DNA from: an uncultured Rhizobiaceae group bacterium
GTDB taxonomy: Bacteria; Pseudomonadota; Alphaproteobacteria; Rhizobiales; Rhizobiaceae
DNA length: 13,655 bases
Reading direction: 5' to 3'
Assembly (NCBI GenBank): GCA_938009335.1
Contig: CALLHT010000114.1
Span: 1 to 13,655 of the forward strand
The position numbers and the translations under genes are program-made. Positions 1 through 7,133 of this stretch are shown here, one piece after another. The notes beneath the pieces are model-generated. The model ran no database searches. It had not been told where the DNA came from and saw only the letters and a program-made list of their open reading frames with translations. Within the stretch, counting starts at the first letter, position 1; the number at the start of each line of letters is the position of its first letter.

Positions 1-15
1 ATCCTAACGTAGGTT

Positions 16-44
16 TTGACCTTCACAACCAGACGTTCTAAAAG
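16..44 (+). promoter_or_regulatory. Candidate sigma-70-type promoter of the sdh operon
   Basis: TTGACC at 16-21 and TAAAAG at 39-44 are separated by 17 bases and resemble -35 and -10 hexamers. Transcription would start near position 51 and leave a leader of about 32 nt before sdhC. This is matched by eye only. The real promoter could also lie upstream of the window. Confidence 0.4.
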
Positions 45-62
45 GTTCACGAACCCAAAAAT

Positions 63-78
63 CGGGAACTCGGGAACT
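63..78 (+). repeat. Tandem 8-bp repeat in the sdhC leader
   Basis: The octamer CGGGAACT occurs twice head to tail (63-70 and 71-78), just ahead of the sdhC ATG at 83. The second copy supplies the only purine-rich, Shine-Dalgarno-like bases (GGGAA) in front of the gene. It may be a simple local duplication. Confidence 0.6.
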
Positions 79-82
79 CTTC

Positions 83-481
83 ATGTCCAACATAGAATTA
101 CAGGACAAACGGCCCTTATCGCCGCATTTGTCCATCTACAAGCCCATTCCAACCATGGTCATGTCCATCATGCACCGCATTACCGGAGTGGCACTTTATT
201 TCGGCACATTTCTGTTTGCATGGTGGTTGTTTGCAGCCGCTGCAGCACCTGCTTATTTTGAGTGGGTCAACGCGTTTTTTGCGTCATGGTTTGGGCGTCT
301 TGTGCTGTTTGGTTACACTTGGGCGCTGATGCATCATCTGGCTGGCGGTCTTCGCCATTTCATGTGGGACACGGGCCGTGGCTTTGACAAACATTTCTCA
401 ACCAAGCTTGCCTGGGCCACGCTTGCGTTTTCCGTTTCAACGACGATCCTTCTTTGGATCATCGCTTACGCAGTGAGGTAA
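83..481 (+). CDS. sdhC: Succinate dehydrogenase cytochrome b556 subunit (SdhC)
   Basis: Membrane anchor subunit of complex II. It helps bind haem b and ubiquinone and holds SdhA-SdhB on the inner membrane. The 132-residue protein carries the family signature RPLSPHLSIY (10-19) and SIMHRITG (28-35); Ser28 and Arg32 match the quinone-site residues of E. coli SdhC. The second motif, HLAGGLRH, places His85 at the axial haem ligand position. There are three hydrophobic segments, about 29-51, 64-88 and 107-131. The start chosen gives the usual N-terminus directly before the RPLSPH motif. It is the first gene of the sdh operon, and its stop lies 5 nt before the sdhD start. Length and motifs are typical. 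Confidence 0.97.
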   Translation: MSNIELQDKRPLSPHLSIYKPIPTMVMSIMHRITGVALYFGTFLFAWWLFAAAAAPAYFEWVNAFFASWFGRLVLFGYTWALMHHLAGGLRHFMWDTGRGFDKHFSTKLAWATLAFSVSTTILLWIIAYAVR

Positions 482-486
482 TAATC

Positions 487-870
487 ATGGCTGATATGCG
501 CACGCCTCTCGGCAAAGTCCGAGGTCTTGGTTCTGCCAAGGAAGGCACGGACCATTTCTGGAAACAGCGACTGACAGCAGTTGCAAACGTTCCGCTTATT
601 CTCTTTCTCATCTGGATGGTGATCAGCCTTGTGGGCTCCGGCCACGCGGAAGTGGTATCCACGCTTTCCAATCCGTTTGTGGCATTGATGCTGCTGGGCG
701 TCATTTTGTCCGTCTGCTGGCACATGAAACTGGGTATGCAGATTGTGATCGAGGACTATATCCATTCTGAGGGCAAAAAGATTGCCCTTGTTATTTTGAA
801 CAATTTCTTCTGCATCAGCATTGGCCTTATGAGTGCCTTTGCGGTGTTGAAACTCGGCTTCGGAGGCTAA
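487..870 (+). CDS. sdhD: Succinate dehydrogenase hydrophobic membrane anchor (SdhD)
   Basis: Second membrane subunit of complex II, pairing with SdhC around haem b and the quinone site. From the ATG at 487 it has 127 residues. The rhizobial-type N-terminus has the motif GSAKEGTDHFWKQRLTAVA (15-33). Three membrane segments follow, at about 32-52, 64-88 and 100-124. His79 in the CWHMKLGMQ stretch is the expected haem ligand, and Asp90-Tyr91 match the DY pair whose tyrosine contacts ubiquinone in E. coli. The reading frame stays open upstream to 454, but that would overlap sdhC. The ATG at 487 is preceded by GAGG (475-478), which overlaps the sdhC stop, so 487 is preferred and implies coupled translation. 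Confidence 0.95.
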   Translation: MADMRTPLGKVRGLGSAKEGTDHFWKQRLTAVANVPLILFLIWMVISLVGSGHAEVVSTLSNPFVALMLLGVILSVCWHMKLGMQIVIEDYIHSEGKKIALVILNNFFCISIGLMSAFAVLKLGFGG

Positions 871-871
871 C

Positions 872-2704
872 TTGGCAACCAACGGTAAAGCTAACGGTAA
901 ATCTTATGAATTCGTCGATCACTTCCACGATGTGGTTGTGGTGGGTGCGGGCGGTTCCGGCCTTCGCGCAACACTCGGCATGGCAGAACAGGGCTTGTCT
1001 ACGGCCTGTGTAACGAAAGTCTTCCCGACACGCTCGCACACGGTTGCAGCACAAGGCGGCATCGCGGCATCTCTTGGCAATATGGGGCCGGATAGCTGGC
1101 AGTGGCATTTGTATGACACGGTCAAGGGCTCAGACTGGCTGGGTGATGTGGACGCGATGGAATATCTGGCGCGTGAAGCACCGCAAGCGGTGTATGAGCT
1201 AGAGCATTATGGCGTGCCGTTCTCGCGGACGGAAGAAGGCAAGATTTATCAACGTCCATTTGGTGGCCATACAACCGAATATGGTGAGGGGCCTCCCGTG
1301 CAACGCACTTGTGCGGCGGCTGACCGGACAGGTCACGCGATCCTGCACACGCTGTATGGCCAATCGCTTCGCCACAATGCGGAATTCTATATCGAGTATT
1401 TCGCGATTGATCTGATCATGTCAGACGATGGTGTGTGTACCGGTATTATCGCGTGGAACCTTGACGATGGCACGATCCATCGTTTCAACGCGAAGATGGT
1501 TGTTTTGGCGACAGGTGGTTATGGCCGTGCTTACTTCTCGGCAACGTCTGCGCATACGTGTACGGGTGACGGCAATGGCATGGTTGCCCGTGCTGGTCTC
1601 CCAATGCAGGACATGGAATTTGTTCAGTTCCACCCGACCGGCATTTACGGTGCAGGTTGTCTCATTACAGAAGGCGCGCGCGGTGAAGGTGGTTACCTGA
1701 CCAATTCAGAAGGTGAGCGTTTCATGGAACGCTATGCACCGACCTATAAAGACCTCGCGTCACGTGATGTGGTTTCGCGATGCATGACGATGGAAATTCG
1801 TGAGGGCCGTGGCGTGGGTAAAGGTGGAGATCACATTCACCTTCACCTAAACCACCTACCGCCGGAAACACTGGCGCAGCGTCTGCCGGGTATTTCTGAA
1901 TCAGCACGCATTTTTGCAGGCGTTGATGTGAACCGAGAGCCAATCCCGGTTCTGCCAACGGTTCACTACAATATGGGCGGTATTCCAACCAACTATTGGG
2001 GTGAAGTCTTGAACCCGACTGCTAAAGATCCGGACCGCACGGTCCCCGGTCTTATGGCCGTGGGTGAAGCTGCGTGTGCTTCTGTGCATGGTGCAAATCG
2101 TTTGGGTTCAAACTCGCTGATCGACCTGGTGGTGTTTGGCCGTGCGGCTGCGATCAAGGCGGGCGAAGTGGTTGACAAAGAAGGCGCGATCCCTATGCCG
2201 AATGCCCATGCGTCAGAGAAGATCATGGATCGCTTCGATGGTCTTCGTCATGCAGATGGTGACATTGGTACGGCTGAACTTCGCCTTTCCATGCAGAAGG
2301 CGATGCAGGAAGATGCGGCTGTGTTCCGTACCGATGAGACGCTCAAGCAGGGCTGTAAGCGCATGAGCGATGTCTACTCCAACTATTCAAGCGTCAAGGT
2401 TTCTGACCGCTCGATGATCTGGAATTCAGACCTCGTGGAAACGCTGGAACTCGACAATCTGATGCTGTCCGCTCTGCCAACTGTTTATGGTGCAGAAGCG
2501 CGAAAAGAAAGCCGCGGCGCGCACGCGCATGAGGATTATCCGGACCGCGATGATAAGAAATGGCGCAAGCACACGCTTGCAACGGTGGATGCCAAGGGCA
2601 AGGTTAAGCTTACCTATCGCGGTGTGAAAACCGATCCGCTGCTCGGCCATAATGAAGGCGGCATTGATCCTAAGAAAATCGCACCAAAAGCAAGGGTGTA
2701 TTGA
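872..2704 (+). CDS. sdhA: Succinate dehydrogenase flavoprotein subunit (SdhA), TTG start
   Basis: Catalytic subunit of complex II on the cytoplasmic face of the inner membrane: oxidises succinate to fumarate and passes electrons to SdhB. It has 610 residues, close to the roughly 600-613 usual for the family. The FAD dinucleotide motif GAGGSG is at 25-30. The TRSHTVAAQGGI segment contains His56, the residue that carries the covalent flavin. HPTGI begins at His254, the GARGEGG motif contains Arg270 (catalytic arginine position), and HGANRLGSNS starts at His406. The start is TTG at 872, only 1 nt after the sdhD stop, with a strong GGAGG at 862-866. No in-frame ATG nearby gives a complete N-terminus. 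It is translated with sdhC and sdhD as one operon. Confidence 0.98.
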   Translation: MATNGKANGKSYEFVDHFHDVVVVGAGGSGLRATLGMAEQGLSTACVTKVFPTRSHTVAAQGGIAASLGNMGPDSWQWHLYDTVKGSDWLGDVDAMEYLAREAPQAVYELEHYGVPFSRTEEGKIYQRPFGGHTTEYGEGPPVQRTCAAADRTGHAILHTLYGQSLRHNAEFYIEYFAIDLIMSDDGVCTGIIAWNLDDGTIHRFNAKMVVLATGGYGRAYFSATSAHTCTGDGNGMVARAGLPMQDMEFVQFHPTGIYGAGCLITEGARGEGGYLTNSEGERFMERYAPTYKDLASRDVVSRCMTMEIREGRGVGKGGDHIHLHLNHLPPETLAQRLPGISESARIFAGVDVNREPIPVLPTVHYNMGGIPTNYWGEVLNPTAKDPDRTVPGLMAVGEAACASVHGANRLGSNSLIDLVVFGRAAAIKAGEVVDKEGAIPMPNAHASEKIMDRFDGLRHADGDIGTAELRLSMQKAMQEDAAVFRTDETLKQGCKRMSDVYSNYSSVKVSDRSMIWNSDLVETLELDNLMLSALPTVYGAEARKESRGAHAHEDYPDRDDKKWRKHTLATVDAKGKVKLTYRGVKTDPLLGHNEGGIDPKKIAPKARVY

Positions 2705-3051
2705 TGAGATTGTCGCGGTTTTTGATTATGGGTGCTATCGTCCCTGTATTCGGAATTGTGACATTTAGTATGTTCGTAACCAGTAACGAGGAATTGCAAG
2801 CAGCATGTGTTCAAAGGTTTCCTGATAACAATATTGATTGCGAATGTATAAGCAAAGAGTTGGCAGATTTGGACCATTCTAGCAAAAAGTTTATGGCAGG
2901 TTTGATCGCAGAAGATGTAACAAAAATGGAAGAGGCGGTTCCTCTTATTAATGTAGCTGAAGAAGTGGGTTATCATAATTCATATAAACGGCGACTTCTA
3001 CAGCAGTTGTCTGAGGAAATTTCCATCAAGTGTACAGTTGGGCCAATTTGA
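2704..3051 (+). CDS. Uncharacterised membrane-anchored protein with four cysteines
   Basis: I do not recognise a family. The 115-residue product begins with a hydrophobic segment (about 6-25) after two arginines, which looks like a signal anchor or an uncleaved signal peptide. The rest would lie in the periplasm. It has four cysteines (35, 46, 48 and 110) in an otherwise charged, probably helical domain, including a CEC pair; this suggests disulphides or metal binding. The ATG at 2704 shares its A with the sdhA stop (TGATG), so translation is probably coupled. A TTG at 2701 is in frame but less likely. The coding region reads visibly more AT-rich than sdhA and sdhB, a hint of later acquisition. 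It sits inside the sdh operon, between sdhA and a vapD-like gene. Confidence 0.75.
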   Translation: MRLSRFLIMGAIVPVFGIVTFSMFVTSNEELQAACVQRFPDNNIDCECISKELADLDHSSKKFMAGLIAEDVTKMEEAVPLINVAEEVGYHNSYKRRLLQQLSEEISIKCTVGPI

Positions 3052-3133
3052 TTGAGTGTACAAGTCGTCTCATTAGTAAGGATGGTACATCATGAGCATG
3101 ATGGGACATAATCAGCAAATGCGGAGTGGGCGC

Positions 3134-3430
3134 ATGTATGCAATTAGTTTTGATCTCGACACAACGACCTTGGAAAAGGCCTATGGTGGAGGGTCTTGGC
3201 GCAACGCTTATACGGATATCCGAAATGCACTGCGTGAACATGGTTTTGATTGGCAACAGGGAAGCGTTTACTTTGGTGATGATAGTGTGACGGCAGTGAC
3301 TTGCGTGCTGGCAACGCAGGACCTGACCAAGCGCTTTGGATGGTTCGCTGCATCTGTTCGCGATATGCGTATGTTGAGAATTGAAGAGAATAATGATCTG
3401 GGTCCTGCAATTGAGCAGGCTTTGAATTAG
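3134..3430 (+). CDS. vapD: VapD family protein, putative endoribonuclease
   Basis: The 98-residue product matches the VapD family almost end to end by eye. It has MYAISFDLD at the N-terminus, AYTDIRNALREHGF (25-38), WQQGSVYFGD (40-49), TCVLATQDL (56-64) and SVRDMRMLRIEENNDL (74-89). VapD proteins have a Cas2-like ferredoxin fold, and the Helicobacter pylori member HP0315 is described as a purine-preferring endoribonuclease. As far as I recall its active site involves Asp7, Leu13, Ser43 and Asp76; the equivalents here, Asp7, Leu13, Ser44 and Asp77, are all present. The start at 3134 is chosen because family members begin at this MYAI sequence and GGAG lies at 3123-3126. An in-frame ATG at 3092, with AAGGA at 3078-3082, would add 14 residues. 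No VapX-like partner is visible. The stop is 8 nt before sdhB. Confidence 0.85.
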   Translation: MYAISFDLDTTTLEKAYGGGSWRNAYTDIRNALREHGFDWQQGSVYFGDDSVTAVTCVLATQDLTKRFGWFAASVRDMRMLRIEENNDLGPAIEQALN

Positions 3431-3438
3431 GAAATAGA

Positions 3439-4218
3439 ATGGTTGAACTCGCACTCCCGAAAAACTCGCAGATTTCTGAAGGCAAGACCTGGCCAAAGCC
3501 GGATGGTGCCACGAACCTGCGCGAATATCGCATTTATCGCTGGAACCCGGACGATGGAAAGAACCCAAGTGTTGATACTTATTTCGTCGATATGGACGAT
3601 TGCGGACCGATGGTTCTTGATGGTCTTTTGTGGATCAAGAATAATGTCGACCCGACCCTGACGCTTCGCCGCTCCTGCCGTGAAGGCATTTGTGGCTCTT
3701 GCGCGATGAACATTGATGGCACCAACACGCTTGCCTGTACGAAGGGCATGGATGAGGTTTCCGGTTCGGTTAAAGTCTACCCGCTGCCGCACATGAAAGT
3801 GGTCAAAGACCTTGTGCCGGACATGAACAATTTCTACGCGCAGCATCGTTCCATTCAGCCTTGGTTGCAAACGGTTTCCAACCAGCCGCGCACCGAATGG
3901 CTGCAATCAGAAGAAGACCGCGAAAAGCTCGACGGGCTTTACGAGTGTATCCTTTGCGCATGCTGCTCAACCTCCTGCCCGTCTTACTGGTGGAATGGCG
4001 ATCGCTATCTTGGGCCTGCGGTTTTGCTGCAAGCCTATCGCTGGTTGATAGACTCACGCGACGAAGCAACAGGCGAGCGTCTGGATGATCTGGAAGACCC
4101 ATTCCGTTTGTACCGATGTCATACGATCATGAATTGTGCGCAAGCGTGCCCGAAAGATCTCAATCCTGCGAAGGCGATTGCTGAGATCAAGAAGATGATG
4201 GTTGAGCGCCGGGTATAG
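3439..4218 (+). CDS. sdhB: Succinate dehydrogenase iron-sulfur subunit (SdhB)
   Basis: Electron-transfer subunit of complex II, linking the SdhA flavin to the quinone site through three iron-sulfur clusters. It has 259 residues. The ferredoxin-type [2Fe-2S] ligands are Cys80, Cys85, Cys88 and Cys100 in SCREGICGSCA and the following LAC. The CILCACCSTSCP motif gives Cys170, Cys173 and Cys176, which with Cys237 should bind the [4Fe-4S] cluster. Cys180, Cys227 and Cys233 should bind the [3Fe-4S] cluster. The ATG at 3439 follows AGGAAA (3429-3434), which overlaps the vapD stop. The subunit is complete and shows no sign of damage even though two extra genes separate it from sdhA. Confidence 0.98.
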   Translation: MVELALPKNSQISEGKTWPKPDGATNLREYRIYRWNPDDGKNPSVDTYFVDMDDCGPMVLDGLLWIKNNVDPTLTLRRSCREGICGSCAMNIDGTNTLACTKGMDEVSGSVKVYPLPHMKVVKDLVPDMNNFYAQHRSIQPWLQTVSNQPRTEWLQSEEDREKLDGLYECILCACCSTSCPSYWWNGDRYLGPAVLLQAYRWLIDSRDEATGERLDDLEDPFRLYRCHTIMNCAQACPKDLNPAKAIAEIKKMMVERRV

Positions 4219-5042
4219 TGCGCCTAACTCAAATTCTCCCTTCTGATTTCGATCCGGAGATCGTTGCTGACATTCGCAAGCGGCTTGATAGCGCGCGTGA
4301 TAGCGGCGTAACCATTTTGTTTGCGATTGAAAGCGGGAGTCGTGCGTGGGGGTTTCCTTCACCTGACAGCGATTATGATTGCCGCTTTGTCTATGCACGT
4401 CCTGTTCGGGATCATCTTTTACTGCAGGGCGAGAGGGACGTAATCGAATTTCCCATTGAGGGAGATTTGGATGTTGGTGGCTGGGATTTGAAAAAAGCGC
4501 TGCTTTTGGCACTTGGCGGAAATGCTGTGATCGGCGAATGGGCCGATTCTTCGATTTGTTATGAAGAGGTTGACGGTTTTCGCGCCGAAATGAAAACGAT
4601 ACTGGACCAGATTGTCGAGCCCATTCGCGTTGCGCATCACTACCTTGGTTTGGCCCGTTCGGGGTTGAAACGCCATGATCCGGCAGCAGGTGAAATCAAA
4701 CTCAAGAAACTCTTCTACATTCTGCGTCCGCTGGTTGCCCTGCAATGGATGGAGCAAAGCGAATATAAAAGACTGCCGCCAATGGACTTCAACAAAGCGA
4801 TTGCTGAGGTCGAACTTGATCAGGAATTGCGTCTCTTGATTGCTGACCTACTGGCACAGAAAGCTAAAACCCGAGAACTGGGAACTGGCAAGCCTCCCCA
4901 GCTCATTCTGGATTTTATCACGTCCCGGTTTACGCATTTTGAACAGACTATTCCCGCAACGAAGCATGATGAAGAAAGCAAGCAGAGACGATTTCAACTC
5001 GCTCAGGAGTTTTATACAAAGACAATCTCGAGATTCGGATGA
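4218..5042 (+). CDS. Predicted nucleotidyltransferase, RlaP/YcgL-like
   Basis: A polymerase-beta-fold nucleotidyltransferase. The 274-residue product has GSRAWGF (40-46) followed by SPDSDYDCRFVY (48-59); Asp52 and Asp54 are the expected metal-binding pair. This pattern is typical of the family named RlaP (also called YcgL), some members of which sit beside RNA-repair genes. The substrate is not known, and nothing here shows that it acts on RNA. The rest is helical, with LKKLFYILRPLVALQW (162-177) typical of the family's middle region. The start is the GTG at 4218, whose G is the last base of the sdhB stop (TAGTG); this implies translational coupling to sdhB. A hairpin overlaps the stop codon. 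Confidence 0.85.
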   Translation: MRLTQILPSDFDPEIVADIRKRLDSARDSGVTILFAIESGSRAWGFPSPDSDYDCRFVYARPVRDHLLLQGERDVIEFPIEGDLDVGGWDLKKALLLALGGNAVIGEWADSSICYEEVDGFRAEMKTILDQIVEPIRVAHHYLGLARSGLKRHDPAAGEIKLKKLFYILRPLVALQWMEQSEYKRLPPMDFNKAIAEVELDQELRLLIADLLAQKAKTRELGTGKPPQLILDFITSRFTHFEQTIPATKHDEESKQRRFQLAQEFYTKTISRFG

Positions 5043-5065
5043 CAAAAGTCCTTTGACTTTTGTCA
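5040..5065. terminator. Perfect 11-bp hairpin between convergent genes
   Basis: TGACAAAAGTC (5040-5050) pairs perfectly with GACTTTTGTCA (5055-5065) around the loop CTTT. It lies in the 33-nt gap between the nucleotidyltransferase, whose TGA forms the first bases of the stem, and the kinase on the other strand. There is no clear T-run outside the stem, although four T residues lie within one arm. It may terminate transcription or protect 3' ends for both strands. Confidence 0.6.
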
Positions 5066-5075
5066 ATACAACGCG

Positions 5076-7109
5076 TTACGCGCGCGCCTCAGAAATGTTT
5101 TTCTCAGAACCCAACCAATGTGAGACCCGTTCCATCAACGCATCGGGCGAAACAGGTTTCGTCAGATAATCATCCATTCCCGCTTCCAAACATTTCTCAC
5201 GGTCGCCAACGATCGCATGGGCGGTAACGCCTAAGATTGGCGTATATGTTCCGTTCTCTTTCTCAAGGTCACGGATAGCTGCGGTTGCTTCATGCCCGTT
5301 CATTTCCGGCATGGAAACATCCATAATGATCATAGATGGTGAGTATTTCTCATAAAACTCTACACCCTGTTTGCCGTTTACAGCCATTTCGTAGCTTATG
5401 TCCATTCCCTCAAGAACCTGAGAGAACACGAGCCGATTAACTTCGTTGTCCTCACAAACCAATACGTCGACTTTGTCTTTCGGTCCCACTATCTCAGGAG
5501 TCGGCAAGGCTTCTTCCGGTAGAACAGGTTTCGCATCTATGGGGTCGGTGCTTGCTTGCGCATTTACGCGATCTTCTTGAATAACTTGGATGATAGTCTC
5601 AAGAAGGAGAGATGATCGCGCCGGTTTTACCAAGTGGCCTTGAATGCCAAGCGAAGAGAATGTGCGTCTGTCATCAGTCTCATTGACGGATGTCAGCATC
5701 ACAATCGGCACATCGGCGAAACGCTCATCAGCTTTTAAAAGATTAACGACATCCACACCATTCATACGGGGCATGTGATAGTCGAGCACTATGCAATCTA
5801 TGGTGAGATCTTGATTGGCAGCAGCATTGAGAAACGGTAAGACTTCTTCGCCGGAGCTGAGGCCAACACTTTCAAACTTCCAGGATTGCATTTGCTCAGC
5901 AAGGATCGCCCGATTGATCTGGTTGTCATCGACCACTAGGATTTTTGACCCGCTAACATCAATCGGTAAGGTCTTCTTTTGCCCGCCTTCATGGGCTTCC
6001 AACTCTACTTCAAACCAGAATGTTGATCCCTGACCAACGGTGCTTTCAACGCCCACTTCTCCGTTCATCAGGGAAACAAGCGAAGATGTGATGGATAGAC
6101 CGAGACCTGTTCCCTCATGATTTCTGCTTGAAGAGGCATCCACTTGTGAGAATTTTTCAAAGACAAGATCAAGATCGTCTTTAGCAATGCCAATCCCCGT
6201 ATCCTCAACTTCGAACCTAAGCCGTCTGGTCCCCTCGTTGATGTGATTGGCCTCTGTTACATTGACATAAACGTGCCCCTTCTCTGTGAATTTCACAGCA
6301 TTACCCACGATGTTTGTAATGATTTGCCTGATGCGGCCGACATCGCCCACAAACATCGTGGGTAGTTCTGGAGCTACGCGAACGATCAACTCTAGGTCTT
6401 TTTCTGCAACCTTGCTCGATACCAGGGTAGCCACATCCTCAATTGCTTCAGCAAGCGGGAAGGGTGCCGGGTCCAGTTCCAATTGACCTGCATCGAGCTT
6501 CGAGAAATCAAGAATATCGTTGATGATCGTCAGCAATGAATTGCCTGATTTGACGATCACATCGGCGAACATACGTTGCTTTGAATCAAGTTCGGTCGTG
6601 GCAAGCAGTTCTGCCATTCCCATCACGCCGTTCATCGGGGTTCGGATTTCATGGCTCATGTTGGCGAGAAATTCAGATTTTGCCCGATCTGCGTTCTCAG
6701 CAACCCTCTTCTCTTCGATCACCAGTTGATGATTGGTTACATCGATGATGTATCCGACAAGATGGGTAATCGTGCCTTCACCATTTTTGATCGTCTGGGT
6801 GTACTCTGAAACGTGTTTGATCTGACTGTCTTTATCAACGATCCGGTAAACCATGTTAATGTTGTCCGAGCCGCCAGAATCCTTCCAAGCCTGCTCTTCA
6901 GCATTTACGCGTTCTATGTCGTCCGGATGGATAAGGTCTGCGTAATTCTTTTCGCCAGCGAGAAATTCTTGATCACTCCATCCGGTCAGAGTTTTGATAT
7001 TTTGGGTTACTTTAACAACCGGCCATTCGCCCGTGATGTTTTCCCATACAAACATACTTACAGGACCGGTGTTGAACACCTCGTCCCAAATCTCATTGCC
7101 TATTTCCAT
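5076..7109 (-). CDS. Soluble hybrid sensor histidine kinase (PAS, HisKA, HATPase, two receiver domains)
   Basis: Signal-transduction kinase of 677 residues with no membrane segment, so probably cytoplasmic. A PAS fold of the PAS_3 type spans about 10-125 (WENITGEWPVV, then HPDDIERV at 61-68). The dimerisation and phosphoacceptor region has FLANMSHEIRTPMNG with His153. The ATPase domain shows the N box around Asn270, DTGIG at 303-307 and GTGLGLS at 333-339. Receiver 1 has VVDDN (392-396), the phospho-acceptor Asp443 and Lys495. Receiver 2 has CEDN (552-555), Asp597, Thr629 and Lys651. All catalytic residues look intact. No Hpt domain and no separate response regulator is encoded nearby, so the output is unknown. 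Only a weak purine-rich stretch precedes the ATG, and a palindrome lies just upstream. Confidence 0.93.
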   Translation of the reverse strand: MEIGNEIWDEVFNTGPVSMFVWENITGEWPVVKVTQNIKTLTGWSDQEFLAGEKNYADLIHPDDIERVNAEEQAWKDSGGSDNINMVYRIVDKDSQIKHVSEYTQTIKNGEGTITHLVGYIIDVTNHQLVIEEKRVAENADRAKSEFLANMSHEIRTPMNGVMGMAELLATTELDSKQRMFADVIVKSGNSLLTIINDILDFSKLDAGQLELDPAPFPLAEAIEDVATLVSSKVAEKDLELIVRVAPELPTMFVGDVGRIRQIITNIVGNAVKFTEKGHVYVNVTEANHINEGTRRLRFEVEDTGIGIAKDDLDLVFEKFSQVDASSSRNHEGTGLGLSITSSLVSLMNGEVGVESTVGQGSTFWFEVELEAHEGGQKKTLPIDVSGSKILVVDDNQINRAILAEQMQSWKFESVGLSSGEEVLPFLNAAANQDLTIDCIVLDYHMPRMNGVDVVNLLKADERFADVPIVMLTSVNETDDRRTFSSLGIQGHLVKPARSSLLLETIIQVIQEDRVNAQASTDPIDAKPVLPEEALPTPEIVGPKDKVDVLVCEDNEVNRLVFSQVLEGMDISYEMAVNGKQGVEFYEKYSPSMIIMDVSMPEMNGHEATAAIRDLEKENGTYTPILGVTAHAIVGDREKCLEAGMDDYLTKPVSPDALMERVSHWLGSEKNISEARA

Positions 7110-7117
7110 TATGCCCC

Positions 7118-7133
7118 ACTCAATAAATTGAGT
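7118..7133 (-). promoter_or_regulatory. 16-bp palindrome at the kinase translation start
   Basis: ACTCAAT-AA-ATTGAGT has perfect 7-bp arms around two bases. It lies 9-24 nt upstream of the kinase ATG and overlaps the region where the ribosome binding site would be. It could be an operator or, in RNA, a small hairpin that limits translation. No regulator is assigned. Confidence 0.4.

Noticed and set aside
466..882. 138-residue open frame on the minus strand opposite sdhD
   Set aside because: It is a shadow of sdhD with no family similarity by eye.
2701..3051. TTG at 2701 as start of the four-cysteine protein
   Set aside because: The ATG at 2704 overlaps the sdhA stop in the usual coupled arrangement and is a stronger start codon.
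2704..3051. The small gene upstream of vapD as a VapX-type antitoxin
   Set aside because: It has a membrane or secretion signal and cysteines and does not resemble the small cytosolic VapX protein, so no antitoxin assignment is made.
3026..3568. 180-residue open frame on the minus strand across vapD
   Set aside because: It is wholly antisense to vapD and the start of sdhB, and its protein has no recognisable motif. The plus strand carries clear family matches.
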